The notes below the pieces were generated by a model that worked only from the letters and a program-made list of their open reading frames with translations, was not told where the DNA came from and did no database searches. The translations under genes and the position numbers were made by a program. Positions 1-9,800 of a stretch of DNA of 64,000 bases are shown here, piece after piece. The stretch lies in assembly GCA_035485575.1 (NCBI GenBank), contig DATHNW010000028.1, positions 32,549-96,548 of the forward strand. Reading direction: 5' to 3'. The number at the start of each line of letters is the position of its first letter. Positions within the stretch are counted from its first letter, which is position 1. The DNA is from DASRHD01 sp035485575. GTDB lineage: Bacteria; Verrucomicrobiota; Verrucomicrobiia; Opitutales; Opitutaceae.

Positions 1-1044
1 GATCCGGGCGATCTCGGCCTGCACATCGGGCTTCATCTCGAGGTCGTCGACGCGCACGCGGCCGGCCTCGTCGAATTGCAGGCCTCCGCCGCTGTAGAGC
101 TGCGTGGCGAAGAGGCGTTGCATCTGCTCGATGCAGCCCTCGTGCGTGCCGCGCGTCTTCATGATCTTGTAGAGGATGGAAATGTAGAGCGGCACGACGG
201 GAATGGCCGAGCTGGCCTGCGTGACGAGTGCCTTGTTGACCGAGATGAACGCCCGGCCGCGCTGGAGCTTGAGCAGCGCGTCGATGCGTTTGGCGGCGCG
301 CTCGAGGTCGTTTTTGGCCAGGCCGATGGTGCCGTTTTTATAGATGGGCCAGGTGACCTCGGGCCCGATGTAACTGTAGGCGACGGCGGTGGCGCCGGGG
401 GCGAGGAGCTTCGCGTCGTCGAGCGCATGCATCCACATTTCCCAATCCTCGCCGCCCATCACGGCGGTGGTGTCGGCGATCTCCGCCTCGGTGGCGGGCT
501 CGATGGTGATGCTGCTGACGATGCCCTTGTCGGTGTCGACGGTCTTGTTCGTGTAGGAGACCCCGATGGGTTTGAGGGCGGACTTGTGCACCACGCCGGT
601 TTTGGGGTGGGTGCGACGGGGCGAGGCGAGCGAGTAAACGACCAGGTCGATGGGGCCGAGTTCGCGCTTGATGAGGTCGAGCGCCTGGCGCTTGAGGTCG
701 TCGGAAAAGGCGTCGCCGTTGAGATTGAGCGCTTTCAAGCCGGCTGCACGGGCCGCGCGGGTGAAGGCGATGGTGTTGTACCAGCCGGGCGTGGCCGGCC
801 GGTCGTTTTCGGACGGTCGCTCGAAAAAGACGCCGAGGGTCGCCGCGCCGGAACCGAAGGCCGCGGCAATGCGCGAGGCGAGGCCGTAGCCCGTCGATGA
901 GCCGATGACCAGGACGTTCTTCGGGCCGTTTTTCAGGGCGCCTTTTTTGCGCACATAATCGATCCATTCCTGCACATGGGCGGCACAGCCGAGGGGATGG
1001 GCGGTGATGCAAACGAATCCGCGGACCTTGGGTTTGATGACCAT
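1..1044 (-). CDS. fabV: Trans-2-enoyl-CoA/ACP reductase FabV (3' end outside window)
   Basis: NADH-dependent enoyl-ACP/enoyl-CoA reductase of fatty acid elongation, cytosolic. The frame is open from an ATG at 1044 to the window edge, giving 348 residues of a protein that is usually about 400, so the C-terminus is cut by the window. The start MVIKPKVRGFVCITAHP is typical of FabV. An NAD-binding segment VLVIGSSTGYGLASR follows at about residues 45-60. The FabV-type active site Tyr-x8-Lys is present in YKNGTIGLAK, just after the conserved SYIGPEVTWPI block. FabV is the triclosan-tolerant alternative to FabI. It stands alone on its strand, with about 170 bases separating it from the anti-sigma gene. 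Confidence 0.93.
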   Translation of the reverse strand, partial: MVIKPKVRGFVCITAHPLGCAAHVQEWIDYVRKKGALKNGPKNVLVIGSSTGYGLASRIAAAFGSGAATLGVFFERPSENDRPATPGWYNTIAFTRAARAAGLKALNLNGDAFSDDLKRQALDLIKRELGPIDLVVYSLASPRRTHPKTGVVHKSALKPIGVSYTNKTVDTDKGIVSSITIEPATEAEIADTTAVMGGEDWEMWMHALDDAKLLAPGATAVAYSYIGPEVTWPIYKNGTIGLAKNDLERAAKRIDALLKLQRGRAFISVNKALVTQASSAIPVVPLYISILYKIMKTRGTHEGCIEQMQRLFATQLYSGGGLQFDEAGRVRVDDLEMKPDVQAEIARI

Positions 1045-1188
1045 TGGGTGAGTTTTCCGGCGAAGGAGGAAGTGACAAGTCTCAAAGTAACAGGTGATTA
1101 CCCCGGGTTCCGCGCCACAATCCGGGTGAGCCTCTGACGATTTTTGCCAGCTGATGGCGGACGAAAAACCTGCGCATGGCCGAAGCGT

Positions 1189-1212
1189 GACGGACGGCTT
1201 TTGCCGTGCGTC
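1189..1212 (-). terminator. Hairpin directly after the anti-sigma gene
   Basis: An inverted repeat with arms GACG-x-ACGGC and GCCGT-x-CGTC around a TTTT/AAAA loop begins right at the stop of the anti-sigma gene. There is one mismatch in the stem and no clear T run after it on the minus strand, so it may be a weak or factor-assisted terminator, or only a 3' stabilising hairpin. Confidence 0.35.
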
Positions 1213-2043
1213 TCACTCGCTGATCATGACGACCTTGCCCTGCGGACCGGAGTTCCGCGGAGCTCCGCCTTTTTTCTCGAGGCTGACGGCAAACTTCGCC
1301 GCCATTGCGACCGGCTGCTCGGTCTTGAACTGCACGCGGGCTACGCCATCGGCGCCGACGGCGAACACGCCCGCGCTGACGGGCCGGGGTTTTTGCGCGT
1401 CGATGACCCAAAGTTCATAATCCTGGTCCGATGCAGCGGCAGGCAGCTTCTCAATGGTGAACACGCCTTCCTGCCGGGCGGGATCCCACACCGCGATGGC
1501 CCGGGCCTCGGGAGAATTGCCGGCGAGCGAGACGAGCTTGTCGATTTTCAGGCGGGAGAGGTTGTCGTTCGTTTTCAGCTCTTGCTGCAAATCGGCCAGC
1601 TGCCGGCCGGAGAGCAGGCGCTCGGCCTGCAGCTGGTTCTTCGTGCTTTGCTCCTCGGCCCGTGTGAGCTCACCTTCTTCGCGCAGGGCCACCGACTCGG
1701 TTTTTTGCGCAAGGTAAAGCTGTGCCAGCCATACCGTGGCGAGGGCGAAGCCGGCGGCGATCGCCCAGGGAATCCATCCCAGCGGCGCAAAGGGCACGAC
1801 GCGACGGTCGTCTGCCGTGGGTTTTTCGCCAAGGCGCGCGAGCAGGCGCGCCTTCAAGCCGGGCGACGGATCGGCCGCGGGTGCAGTGAGGGCGAGGGTG
1901 CCGGCGGTCTCGCGCAATTCGGCGACGAGGGCGCGCAATTCGGCGTTGCGGGCGAGCTCGGCTTCGAACGCGGCGAGTTCCGCGCCTTCGAGCAGGTCGA
2001 AGGCGTGGAGCGAAGCGAGTTCCTCGTTGCGTTCGTCAATCAT
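1213..2043 (-). CDS. RskA-type anti-sigma factor, membrane anchored
   Basis: Predicted single-pass membrane anti-sigma factor that would hold the ECF sigma factor encoded just upstream. The 276-residue protein has a short N-terminal cytosolic domain beginning MIDERNEELASLHAFDLLEG, like the zinc-free anti-sigma domain of RskA; no HxxxCxxC zinc motif is visible. A transmembrane helix lies at about residues 88-110 (WIPWAIAAGFALATVWLAQL). A charged, coiled-coil-like stretch follows at about 112-165. The C-terminal domain contains the ELWVIDAQKPRPVSAGVF block of the anti-sigma-K factor family. It overlaps the sigma gene by 8 bases, so translation is probably coupled. Release of sigma would presumably need regulated proteolysis, but the signal cannot be read from the sequence. 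Confidence 0.85.
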   Translation of the reverse strand: MIDERNEELASLHAFDLLEGAELAAFEAELARNAELRALVAELRETAGTLALTAPAADPSPGLKARLLARLGEKPTADDRRVVPFAPLGWIPWAIAAGFALATVWLAQLYLAQKTESVALREEGELTRAEEQSTKNQLQAERLLSGRQLADLQQELKTNDNLSRLKIDKLVSLAGNSPEARAIAVWDPARQEGVFTIEKLPAAASDQDYELWVIDAQKPRPVSAGVFAVGADGVARVQFKTEQPVAMAAKFAVSLEKKGGAPRNSGPQGKVVMISE

Positions 2044-2620
2044 TTTGGGAGTGCAGTGCGTCGCGGAGCTTGAGCAGGCCGCGGCGGATGCGGGCTTTCA
2101 CGGTGCCGAGCGGCTCGTGGAGTTTTTCGGCGATCTGTTGCTGGGTGAGGCCGCCGAAGAAGGCGAGTTCGACGGCCTTTTGCTGGTCGGCGGGCAGGCC
2201 AGCGAGCGCGGTGCGCACCCCCCGGGCCTTTTCCTTGAAGGTGAGGCTGGCGGTGGAGTCGGCCGTGCCATCCGCGTCGTTATAGCCGAGATCAGATGGC
2301 AGGGATTGCTCGAGCAGCTCGCCGCGACGCCGGCGCATGCGCACCCGATCAATTGCGCGGTTGCGAGTGAGTGTGGCGGCCCACGAGAAGGCGGTGCCGC
2401 GCTCGGCGGAAAACGCGGAGGATTTTTCCCACAGCGCGAGAAAGGCATCCTGGACGATGTCCTCGGCTTCGCGCGCATCGCCGAGGATGCGCAGGGCGAG
2501 CGAATAGAGCGGCCGGCTGAAGCGGTCATAGAGCTCCGCAAATGCCTCGCGGTCGCCGTGCGCCGTGCGTTGCAGCAGGCGGACGTCGGTGGCATTCCGA
2601 TCTGCGGAGGGGTCGCTCAT
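2036..2620 (-). CDS. ECF RNA polymerase sigma factor (SigK-like)
   Basis: Sigma-70 family extracytoplasmic-function factor. Region 2 is seen in the N-terminal half (FAELYDRFSRPLYSLALRI, then EAEDIVQDAFLALWEK). Region 4 lies near the C-terminus (LPADQQKAVELAFFGGLTQQ followed by the helix-turn-helix GTVKARIRRGLLKLRDAL). I chose the ATG at 2620 (MSDPSADRN, 194 residues), the usual ECF size; the frame is open upstream to 2710, but that extension is Ala/Cys-rich and matches no family feature. The gene precedes its cognate anti-sigma gene with an 8-base overlap, the standard arrangement for an autoregulated sigma/anti-sigma pair. Confidence 0.88.
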   Translation of the reverse strand: MSDPSADRNATDVRLLQRTAHGDREAFAELYDRFSRPLYSLALRILGDAREAEDIVQDAFLALWEKSSAFSAERGTAFSWAATLTRNRAIDRVRMRRRRGELLEQSLPSDLGYNDADGTADSTASLTFKEKARGVRTALAGLPADQQKAVELAFFGGLTQQQIAEKLHEPLGTVKARIRRGLLKLRDALHSQND

Positions 2621-2807
2621 ATCTTCTGACGAACAGGCGTGAGCCTCCAGCGCACGGTCAGCGAGCGCAAACCGGACTCCGGCGGAAAAGCAGGCCTGTG
2701 CGGGGAACATTTCATAGGATGATTACGCGCGAAAGGGCTCTAAAGATGCGAGGCTCGGGTGCCATCGCCGCGAAATCAACGGCAGAAGCTTTGCATCCTG
2801 CAAGCGT

Positions 2808-2900
2808 TTAGAGCAGTACCAGCCCGATGAGGCCGAGCACGATGAGCAGGGCAAGGCAGGTGAGGATGCGTTTTTCCTGTCGGGTGATCGGGAAGGGCAT
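2808..2900 (-). CDS. 30-residue single-helix membrane microprotein behind the exosortase
   Basis: Small reading frame of 30 codons starting seven bases after the exosortase stop. The product is a short charged head (MPFPITRQEKR) followed by one hydrophobic helix at about residues 12-30 (ILTCLALLIVLGLIGLVLL) that runs to the stop. That layout, and the tight coupling to the exosortase gene, suggest a real membrane microprotein, perhaps an accessory subunit. I do not recognise a named family. A Shine-Dalgarno sequence is not obvious, so expression may depend on re-initiation from the upstream gene. It could also be a chance frame. Confidence 0.5.
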   Translation of the reverse strand: MPFPITRQEKRILTCLALLIVLGLIGLVLL

Positions 2901-2906
2901 GATGGG

Positions 2907-4517
2907 TCAAAGTCCGAAGGGTTGCAGGCGGGCGAACACATCGTGCAGCAATGGAGCGTCCCCGAATGCAGCCCACTCGCGGTTGCTCGATACACGCACG
3001 AAAAGCTGTTCGCCCTCGTGGCCGAAGCCGTAGTGCCAGGCCAGCCGGAGGAGTTCGCGTGGCGAATGTGGATCCCGGTAGGCGAGGGGATGCCCGTCAT
3101 AAATGTGCCAGAACCATACGCGCTGGGGAAAGTCACCGCTGCGAAACGACCGGAATTCGGCCGCCGGCAGCGCATGTCCGGCCACGATCAGGCTGGCGTG
3201 CGCGTCCTCAGTGGGCTGGGCCAGCCAGCCGGAGCCGGGCCAGCAGGCATCGGGTGTGTGCGAGGCCACCAGGCTGACCGGTGCCTGGCCGGCCGGCCAG
3301 TAGGCGAGGTAGATGGTCACTTGCAGCAGGCTGCCATCGGAGGTGTGCTTGAGGTAGGTGCGCTGGACGAGGTGATCGGTTTGGAGGATGCTGGTGAAAC
3401 GATAGAGGTCATCCGTTGTTTGCACCTCCCAGCCATCGGCCCGGGCGGGCAAAATTGCCGCGAGGTCGGGCGCCGGTGCGGCTGGTGCGGAGCGCCGCGT
3501 ATTGGCAGCGAAGAAAATCACCAGCCCCGCCGCGAGTGCGAGTCCGGCGGTCAGCAGGGGCTGGAGCGGGAGGGCGGCGCGCGTGGTGGAAGGCTTCGCG
3601 GATGCAGGCGCTTTTACGTTTTCGCCGCGGGCGAGCGCCAGCGCGAGTCCGCCCAGCAGCAGGGCGGTCACCCCGAGGATGGTGTAGCCGGTGGCGTCGT
3701 GCCAGGCGCCGCTGATGTCCACGCCGTGATCGGCCAGCAGGGTGAGGAAGAGCGAGCGCAAAAAATTCATGACGAGCGCCAGTGGCGCGGCCAGGGCGAT
3801 GAGCAGGATGCGGGCGCCGGGCCGGCGCACGAGTGCCGCGGAAAAAAAGAAGCCGGCGAACACACATGAGATGAGGCTGCGCACGCCGCTGCACGCTTCC
3901 TCGACGCCGACGGTGGTGTTGGCCAGCTCGATCAGGTTGCCGTTGCGCGTGGCGGCAATGCCGAGCAAGTGCAGCGTGGCGAGCACGGAGCGGGTGACCC
4001 AGAGCTGCAGGCCGAGCGTGAGGCGCATGTAAGTGCCGGGCGGGATGGGCGCGCACAACAGCCATAAAAAAATGGCGGTGAATGAAATCCAGTTGAACGG
4101 CACGAGGCGCACCGGCTCGCTGGCAAACACGAGCCAGCCGGCCAGCAGAAGGAGCACGAGTGCACTGGAGAGCATGAAGCCGACGAGCGCGTGCGACCAG
4201 TCGAGTGCGGCCGTGAAAAGGCCGCCGGTGGCGAGCATGAGCAGGCCGGCCGCCAGCAATACCGTGGTGGCTGCGACGGTCGCGCCCGCGGGGGGAAGAA
4301 AGCGCGCCGGGCCGGCCGTGTGGCTTTCGCGCAAAAGCACCAGAAACAGCAGCGGCATGAAAAGCCCGTGTGAAAGCTCGGGGTTATGCCGCCATTGCGG
4401 CCAGAGCAACGCGCTAAGGGCGGCGGCCAATGCCGCCAGCAAGGAAAGATTGATCCAGGCAAGCGGGGCAAGGCGCAGGGGTTCGGTTCGGGGCTGGCTG
4501 ACTGAGGCCGGGGTCAT
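2907..4517 (-). CDS. Exosortase with fused C-terminal EpsI domain
   Basis: Multi-pass inner-membrane transpeptidase-like enzyme that processes proteins carrying a C-terminal sorting signal (PEP-CTERM type) in many exopolysaccharide-making bacteria. In this 536-residue protein the conserved SHG is at about residues 49-51, the catalytic Cys209 in VEEACSGVRSL, Arg254 in NFLRSLFLT and His273 in WHDATGY. These form the exosortase Cys-Arg-His triad. Membrane segments fill residues 20-295. From about residue 345 comes a periplasmic EpsI-like domain with the characteristic SHTPDACWPGSGW. The start overlaps the stop of the upstream gene (ATGA). The substrate is unknown; I see no PEP-CTERM-type tail on any complete protein in this window. 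Confidence 0.9.
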   Translation of the reverse strand: MTPASVSQPRTEPLRLAPLAWINLSLLAALAAALSALLWPQWRHNPELSHGLFMPLLFLVLLRESHTAGPARFLPPAGATVAATTVLLAAGLLMLATGGLFTAALDWSHALVGFMLSSALVLLLLAGWLVFASEPVRLVPFNWISFTAIFLWLLCAPIPPGTYMRLTLGLQLWVTRSVLATLHLLGIAATRNGNLIELANTTVGVEEACSGVRSLISCVFAGFFFSAALVRRPGARILLIALAAPLALVMNFLRSLFLTLLADHGVDISGAWHDATGYTILGVTALLLGGLALALARGENVKAPASAKPSTTRAALPLQPLLTAGLALAAGLVIFFAANTRRSAPAAPAPDLAAILPARADGWEVQTTDDLYRFTSILQTDHLVQRTYLKHTSDGSLLQVTIYLAYWPAGQAPVSLVASHTPDACWPGSGWLAQPTEDAHASLIVAGHALPAAEFRSFRSGDFPQRVWFWHIYDGHPLAYRDPHSPRELLRLAWHYGFGHEGEQLFVRVSSNREWAAFGDAPLLHDVFARLQPFGL

Positions 4518-5998
4518 GGGGCGCGGGCAACCGGCTGGTTGCCGCCGTAATGCTCAAACAAGGAATAAGACACGTCGAGAGCCAGCGGCTGGAGTACCGG
4601 CAGCACGCTTCCGAGCCGTCGTTCGGCGGATTTACCCCGGAAAAAGGCCTCGGCCACGTCGAGGGTGGTGAAAGAGGCGCCGCTGAGCTGCCGGAGCGTG
4701 TTTCGCGCGGTGCCCAGGTCCGACCAGTCGCCATTGACTCCCGCGGCGCAGAAGAGGGCGAGGGTGGCTTGATAAGTCTCTGTATTTGATGGCAGCGGTG
4801 TGCGCTGGACCTTGCCGAAGAGGGCGGCGAACAGTTCCGCATCGGGATGGCGGATGAAGTGCGTGCAAAGAAGTTCGATCGAAGAAGGTGTCGCTGGGGC
4901 GGTGAGGACAAGCTCGACTTCATTGCGGACCAAGCTCTGCCAGCCTTTGGTGGCGAAGGCGTCGAGGCGAAGGGCGAAACGGTCGCGTTCGGAAAGCATG
5001 GCGCGGTTGCGTTCAAGGGCGAGCAGCGCGTCATCCGGAAACCCCAGCACGGTGAGCTCATCGATCTGGTAATAGGCGGCCTGGAGCGTGTCGGCCGACA
5101 GATGGCGCAGGGCGTCATGGGCGTCGCCAGTGCGGCCGGTTTCCGCCAGCAGCTCGATTTCCACCAGGTGGCGCAGGCTGGCCGGGAGCGTCTGGTTTTC
5201 GTCGAGCAACCGGCGCAGCGGCTTGGCGTCGCCGGTGGAGCGGGTGGCAAAAAACAGGGCATACATCCAAACCGAGGTGTGCGCGGTGTCGTGGATGAGA
5301 AACCCGGGCGCGACTTGCGCGATTTTTGCAAAGTCACCACGGGCCAGCAATGCGCGATACCATGCTTCGGCAATGAGGGCGTCCTGCGCAGGATCATCGC
5401 GCAGCAGCCGCAAATAAACGCGGTCTGACAGCCCTGGCTGGCTCACCTGCCAGAGCCGCGCCAGCAGCAAGCCGGCCTGGTAGCTGCGCGGATTCAGATC
5501 GTAGGCCATCATCAGTGAGATGATGGCTTCATTCATCCGGTTGGCACCCAGTGCCCGGCCGGCCTTTTGATAAAAATATTCACTGCGCGCGACGCGGATT
5601 TCCCGCCATGCGGGCGGCCACGCCACCGCCACGAAGCGCACCGGGTAGCCGATGCCACGCAGGAAGGCGAACGCCCCGAGGACTGCCATCAGGTAAACCG
5701 CCGCGAGGCTGCCGCCATAAAATCCGGCTGCGCGGCCCCAAAACGGCCGCACGTCCTTGGTATCGGCTCCGCAGCGCAGGCCTTGTGGTGTGGTTACGAG
5801 CAGCGGGCACACCCGTTGGAAGCGCGCCGGCCGATGCCATGACGTGCAGGCGTCGCAGGTGGTCTCGAGCGAGCGTCCGGAATCGCTTGGATTCTGGCAC
5901 GGACAGCGCCCGCCGCGCCAGCGGAAGACGGTCTTGCGCGCATTCCAGTAGAGCAAACTCCACCAGAACCGGAGAAAATCGGCGATCCAGCCCGTCAT
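4514..5998 (-). CDS. Exosortase-operon membrane protein with N-terminal Cys cluster and helical repeats
   Basis: 494-residue protein from the ATG at 5998 (MTGWIADFLRFWWSLL). The frame is open further upstream, but that part runs into the promoter region of the divergent redoxin gene. The N-terminal 80 residues hold six cysteines (about 32, 34, 48, 51, 64, 76; RCPCQNP, CDAC, VCPLL, LRC) that could bind zinc. A transmembrane helix lies at about 92-115. The rest is Ala/Leu-rich helical repeat sequence resembling TPRs (for example EAIISLMMAYDLNPRSYQAG), presumably a scaffold. It is translationally coupled to the exosortase gene, so a role in exosortase-dependent sorting or in making the exported polymer is likely. 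I cannot name the family. Confidence 0.75.
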   Translation of the reverse strand: MTGWIADFLRFWWSLLYWNARKTVFRWRGGRCPCQNPSDSGRSLETTCDACTSWHRPARFQRVCPLLVTTPQGLRCGADTKDVRPFWGRAAGFYGGSLAAVYLMAVLGAFAFLRGIGYPVRFVAVAWPPAWREIRVARSEYFYQKAGRALGANRMNEAIISLMMAYDLNPRSYQAGLLLARLWQVSQPGLSDRVYLRLLRDDPAQDALIAEAWYRALLARGDFAKIAQVAPGFLIHDTAHTSVWMYALFFATRSTGDAKPLRRLLDENQTLPASLRHLVEIELLAETGRTGDAHDALRHLSADTLQAAYYQIDELTVLGFPDDALLALERNRAMLSERDRFALRLDAFATKGWQSLVRNEVELVLTAPATPSSIELLCTHFIRHPDAELFAALFGKVQRTPLPSNTETYQATLALFCAAGVNGDWSDLGTARNTLRQLSGASFTTLDVAEAFFRGKSAERRLGSVLPVLQPLALDVSYSLFEHYGGNQPVARAP

Positions 5999-6074
5999 GG
6001 AAACAGGAAATAGGGTTGCGAGCTGGAAATCCACGGTTTTTTGCCTAATTTCAGTCCGTACGTTTTTTCCACCT

Positions 6075-6689
6075 ATGAAGACCCTGAATAAACTCCTCGT
6101 TGCGCTTACCGCGCTTCTCGCGCTGGCCGGCTCCCCCGCCCGTGCCGCTGTCGAAGTGGGCCAGCCCGCGCCCAACTTCACCCTGACCGACATCAATGGC
6201 CAGACGCATTCCCTGTCCGACTACAAAGGTAAGATCGTCGTGCTCGAATGGAACAACCCGGATTGCCCCATCGTGCACAAACATTACGACAGTGGCAATA
6301 TTCCCGGCCTGCAAAAGACCGCCACGGCCGAGGGTGTGGTCTGGCTGTTGATCAACTCGGGTGCACCCGGCAAGGAGGGCGCTGATTACACGTCGGCCGA
6401 AATCACCGCGTGGCTGAAAAAATACTCCGCCATGCCGACCGCCTACTGCTATGATCACGATGGCCTGGTCGGCCATCTCTATAATGCCAAGACCACGCCC
6501 GACATGTATGTCATCAATGCGGACGGCGTTCTTGTTTATGACGGCGCCATCGACAGCATCCGTTCGGCGAAAATCGACGACATCGCCAAGGCGACGAATT
6601 ATGTGAAGGCCGCGCTCACCGCGGTCGAAGCGGGCCAGCCCGTGCCTACGCCCGTAAGCGAACCGTACGGCTGTTCGGTGAAATATTGA
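6075..6689 (+). CDS. Exported thioredoxin-fold (redoxin/AhpC-TSA) protein
   Basis: 204-residue periplasmic redoxin. The ATG at 6075 gives a clean signal peptide (MKTLNKLLVALTALLALAGS, cleavage near ARA). The AhpC/TSA fold follows (VGQPAPNFTLTDINGQTHSL, then LEWNNPDCPIVHKHY). The active-site region has a single cysteine, Cys64, in DCPIV rather than a CxxC pair, and further cysteines sit at AYCYD and in the C-terminal YGCSVKY. This pattern suits a peroxiredoxin-like or single-Cys redox protein more than a classical thioredoxin. Proteins of this type are common in Planctomycetes and Verrucomicrobia; the substrate is unknown. A strong terminator follows. Confidence 0.8.
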   Translation: MKTLNKLLVALTALLALAGSPARAAVEVGQPAPNFTLTDINGQTHSLSDYKGKIVVLEWNNPDCPIVHKHYDSGNIPGLQKTATAEGVVWLLINSGAPGKEGADYTSAEITAWLKKYSAMPTAYCYDHDGLVGHLYNAKTTPDMYVINADGVLVYDGAIDSIRSAKIDDIAKATNYVKAALTAVEAGQPVPTPVSEPYGCSVKY

Positions 6690-6723
6690 GCGCAAGCCGC
6701 CGCGAACGTAGCCAGCTTGATTC

Positions 6724-6751
6724 AAGCCGGGGTCTTGGCCCCGGCTTTTTT
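6724..6751 (+). terminator. Rho-independent terminator after the redoxin gene
   Basis: Perfect 9-bp stem AAGCCGGGG / CCCCGGCTT around a 6-base loop, followed by a run of six T residues on the plus strand, about 35 bases after the redoxin stop codon. Confidence 0.9.
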
Positions 6752-6812
6752 GCGGGTGGAACGTGGCATTTTTAAAGTGATGGCGGGCTGCCGGCCATCA
6801 TGGGCGACACAT

Positions 6813-6849
6813 CTGTCGATTGACAGCTCTCACAGGTGTGCGAGCACAC
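6813..6849. promoter_or_regulatory. Two adjacent inverted repeats upstream of the sensor kinase
   Basis: CTGTC-GATT-GACAG (6813-6826) and GTGTGC-GA-GCACAC (6836-6849) are perfect short inverted repeats within 37 bases, 40-80 bases before the sensor kinase start. They could be an operator for the downstream response regulator or another factor. No convincing promoter hexamers can be placed around them. Confidence 0.3.
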
Positions 6850-6891
6850 GGGCTTGCCTAGCGGCGAAAGTCCGCCCTCAATGGTTGCGCA

Positions 6892-9800
6892 GTGACCTCA
6901 TTGAAACGCTGGTGGCTGCTGGCGATTCTGCTTCTCAACCAAAGCGCGCCGGCGGCGACAAACCCCTTTTGGACGGTTCAGGTCTGGCAAGTGTCCAATG
7001 GCCTGCCGAATAACGGCGTGCTTGGGCTCACGCAAATGCCCGACCAGTACCTATGGGCCGCCGGTCCACGGCAATTTGTGCGGTTTGATGGCGTTTCCTT
7101 CGAGGAGTTTCCGCTGGACCAGCTGGGCAAGGATCTGGGGACGAGAATCCGTCTTCCCGTGTGGAATGACAAGGGCGGCTTGTGGCTGGTCATGGATCCG
7201 CGACGGGTGGCTTATGTAAATCCGCCGGCTGCGCCGGTGGTTCTCGATGGTTTGCCCGCGGGAGCGCCCCTGGTCGCATTGGAGGACGGGGAGGGGGCTC
7301 TGTGGATTACGTTCCGCGGGGGAGCGGTCTGTCGCATCCGTGGCCGTCAGATCAAGCGATTTACCGTCCAGGACGGCCTGCCTGAGGGCACCAGCATCTG
7401 CGGACTTGCCTGCGACAATCAGGGACGGATCTGGTTCGCGAAGGAAGAGCAATTCGGCCGATTCTATGACGGTCGATTTCATGCGTTGTTGCAGCTTCCG
7501 AGTCCCAACACACGCCTGGCCAAGGCCTCCAATGGCGGAGTGTGGATCAGTTCCTTCAACCAGCTGTTTCTTTACGATGAGCAACATGGATTGAAAGCCT
7601 GCGGAGCTGTCACCCAGGAGAATCTGGATGTGAGGCCGACCGTGCTGATTGAGGATCACAGCGGAGCCGTCTGGATCGGCACTTCTTCCACCGGTCTGTT
7701 CTATTACGATGGAGGTGGCTTTAAAAGCGTTCCCACCTCGGATAATAATATCCTGAGCCTGGCGGAAGACCATGAGGGCAACATCTGGGTTGGCACGTTC
7801 GCCGGTGCGATCAATCGCGTGCAAAAGCGGGCGATCGTGGTCGAGGGTTCGCAGACCGGCCTGGCCTTTGAGGCTGTGCAGTCAATCTGCGAGGACACGC
7901 ATGGAGTCATTTGGGCGGCCGCGCAAAACGGCCTGCTGCTGTCGCGCACGGGCACCGACTGGAACACCGTGCCTCTCAAGGCGGCCTCGGATGGCAGGGT
8001 GGCCTGTGTCGCGAGCGATGCACGGGGAGCCGTGTGGATCGGAACCAGCCTTTATGAGCTTCACTGCTTGAAGGACGGCCGCCTCACGACCTGGGGCAAA
8101 GCGGAGGGCATAGAGGGCCATACAGTCCGGGCCTTGCTGCCGACCAGAAACGGTGAAGTCTGGATCGGCTCGGAAGGGCCGGAAGCGCTGCAATGCCTGC
8201 GGGAAGGGAAATTCCACAGCTTCAAGCTGCCCGTCCGTCCCTCGGTTCGCGTCCACGTGCGCACCATGGTCGAAGATGCGGCGGGCACTGTCTGGTTCGG
8301 GGCCGGCAAGGGTTTGTTATTGCGGGCGGACAAGGATGAACTGGTCGATGAATCCGCCAAAACCGCGCCGGATCAGACCATCTCGTGCTTTTATCCCTCC
8401 CCGGACGGGAGCTTGTGGATGGGTTATATTGAAGGAGGCGGATTGGGTGTGTTGAAAAATGGACACCTGACCAGAATCGGCACGGAACAAGGGCTCTATG
8501 ACGACCATATTTCGCAAATGGTCGCCGACGGCCAGGGCTGCCTCTGGTTTGGTTCCACGAAGGGTCTCTTCAAGGTAGGCCAGAAGGAACTCGAGGACGT
8601 CGTGGAGGGACGGTCCGCACGGGTGAGATCGGTTGCCTACGGGGGCAGGGACGGGCTGCCGCACATGCAGACGAATTTTGCCTATTCGTTGGGCGCGTTG
8701 CGTGGCGGGGACGGCCGTCTATGGATCCCGATGGGACCGGCGCTGGCGGTGATCCAGCCGGAGAAGTTGCACGACAATTTGGAGGCCCCCCGCGTCATCG
8801 TCAAAAAGGTGATGGCGGATGACGAGACGATAGCCGCGTATGGCGGCATCACATCGCCGGCCGCAGCCATCGATTTGCGATCGCAGCCGGTAAAACTGAA
8901 ACTGCTGCCGGATCATCACCGGCTTGAATTCGACTTCACCGCGTTGAGTTTCAGCGCTCCTGAAAATGTGCGGTTCAGCTACCGGCTGGTCGGATTCGAT
9001 GATCAATGGATCGATGCGGGGACGCAGCGGAGTGCGAGCTATTCCCGCCTGCCGGCGGGCGATTATTCCTTCCGGGTGAAGGCGTGCAATAGCGATGGCG
9101 TGTGGAATGAGACGGGAGCCGTGGTTTACTTTAGCGTGGCGCCGTTTTTTTGGCAAACGTGGTGGTTTCGCCTCGTCGGGCTTGCCGTCTTCACATCAGT
9201 GATCGTCCTGATCGTCCGTTATGTCTCCTTCCGGCGGCTGCATCTCAAGGTGCGTCTGCTGAAGCAGCAGGCGGCGCTTGACAAGGAGCGGGCGAGGATC
9301 GCCCGGGATATTCACGACGATCTTGGCGGACGTCTGACCAAAATCGTCCTGCTGAGCGGACTCGCCCTGCGGGAGCGGGCCGCCCCGGAGCAAACGGAGG
9401 TGCGGGTGCAGGAAATTGCGGTCACCGCGCGGCAGGTGATCAAATCGCTGGATGAAACGGTCTGGGCCATCAATCCGCGGAATGACACCTTGCCCGACTT
9501 GATCAACTACCTCGGCCAGTTTGCCGTCGAGTTTTTGCGCACGGCGGAAATCCGCTGCCATGTGGAGATGCCGGATCATCCTCCCGGCCGCGCGATTTCC
9601 GCGGAGGCGCGCCATAATCTGTTTCTCGCCACCAAGGAGGCCCTGAACAACATCGTGCGCCATGCGGGCGCCTGTGAAGTCTGGCTGCGGGTGAACGTGA
9701 CCCTCGATTCACTGAACCTGACGATTGAAGATTGCGGCCAGGGCTTTGCCCGGCTGCCTGATGACGCTGGCGCCGACGGAATTCGCAACATGCGCCAGCG

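Noticed and set aside
4514..6196. Longer start for the Cys-cluster gene (to 6196)
   Set aside because: The added 66 residues overlap the signal-peptide part of the divergent redoxin gene and have no conserved features; the ATG at 5998 gives a natural N-terminus.
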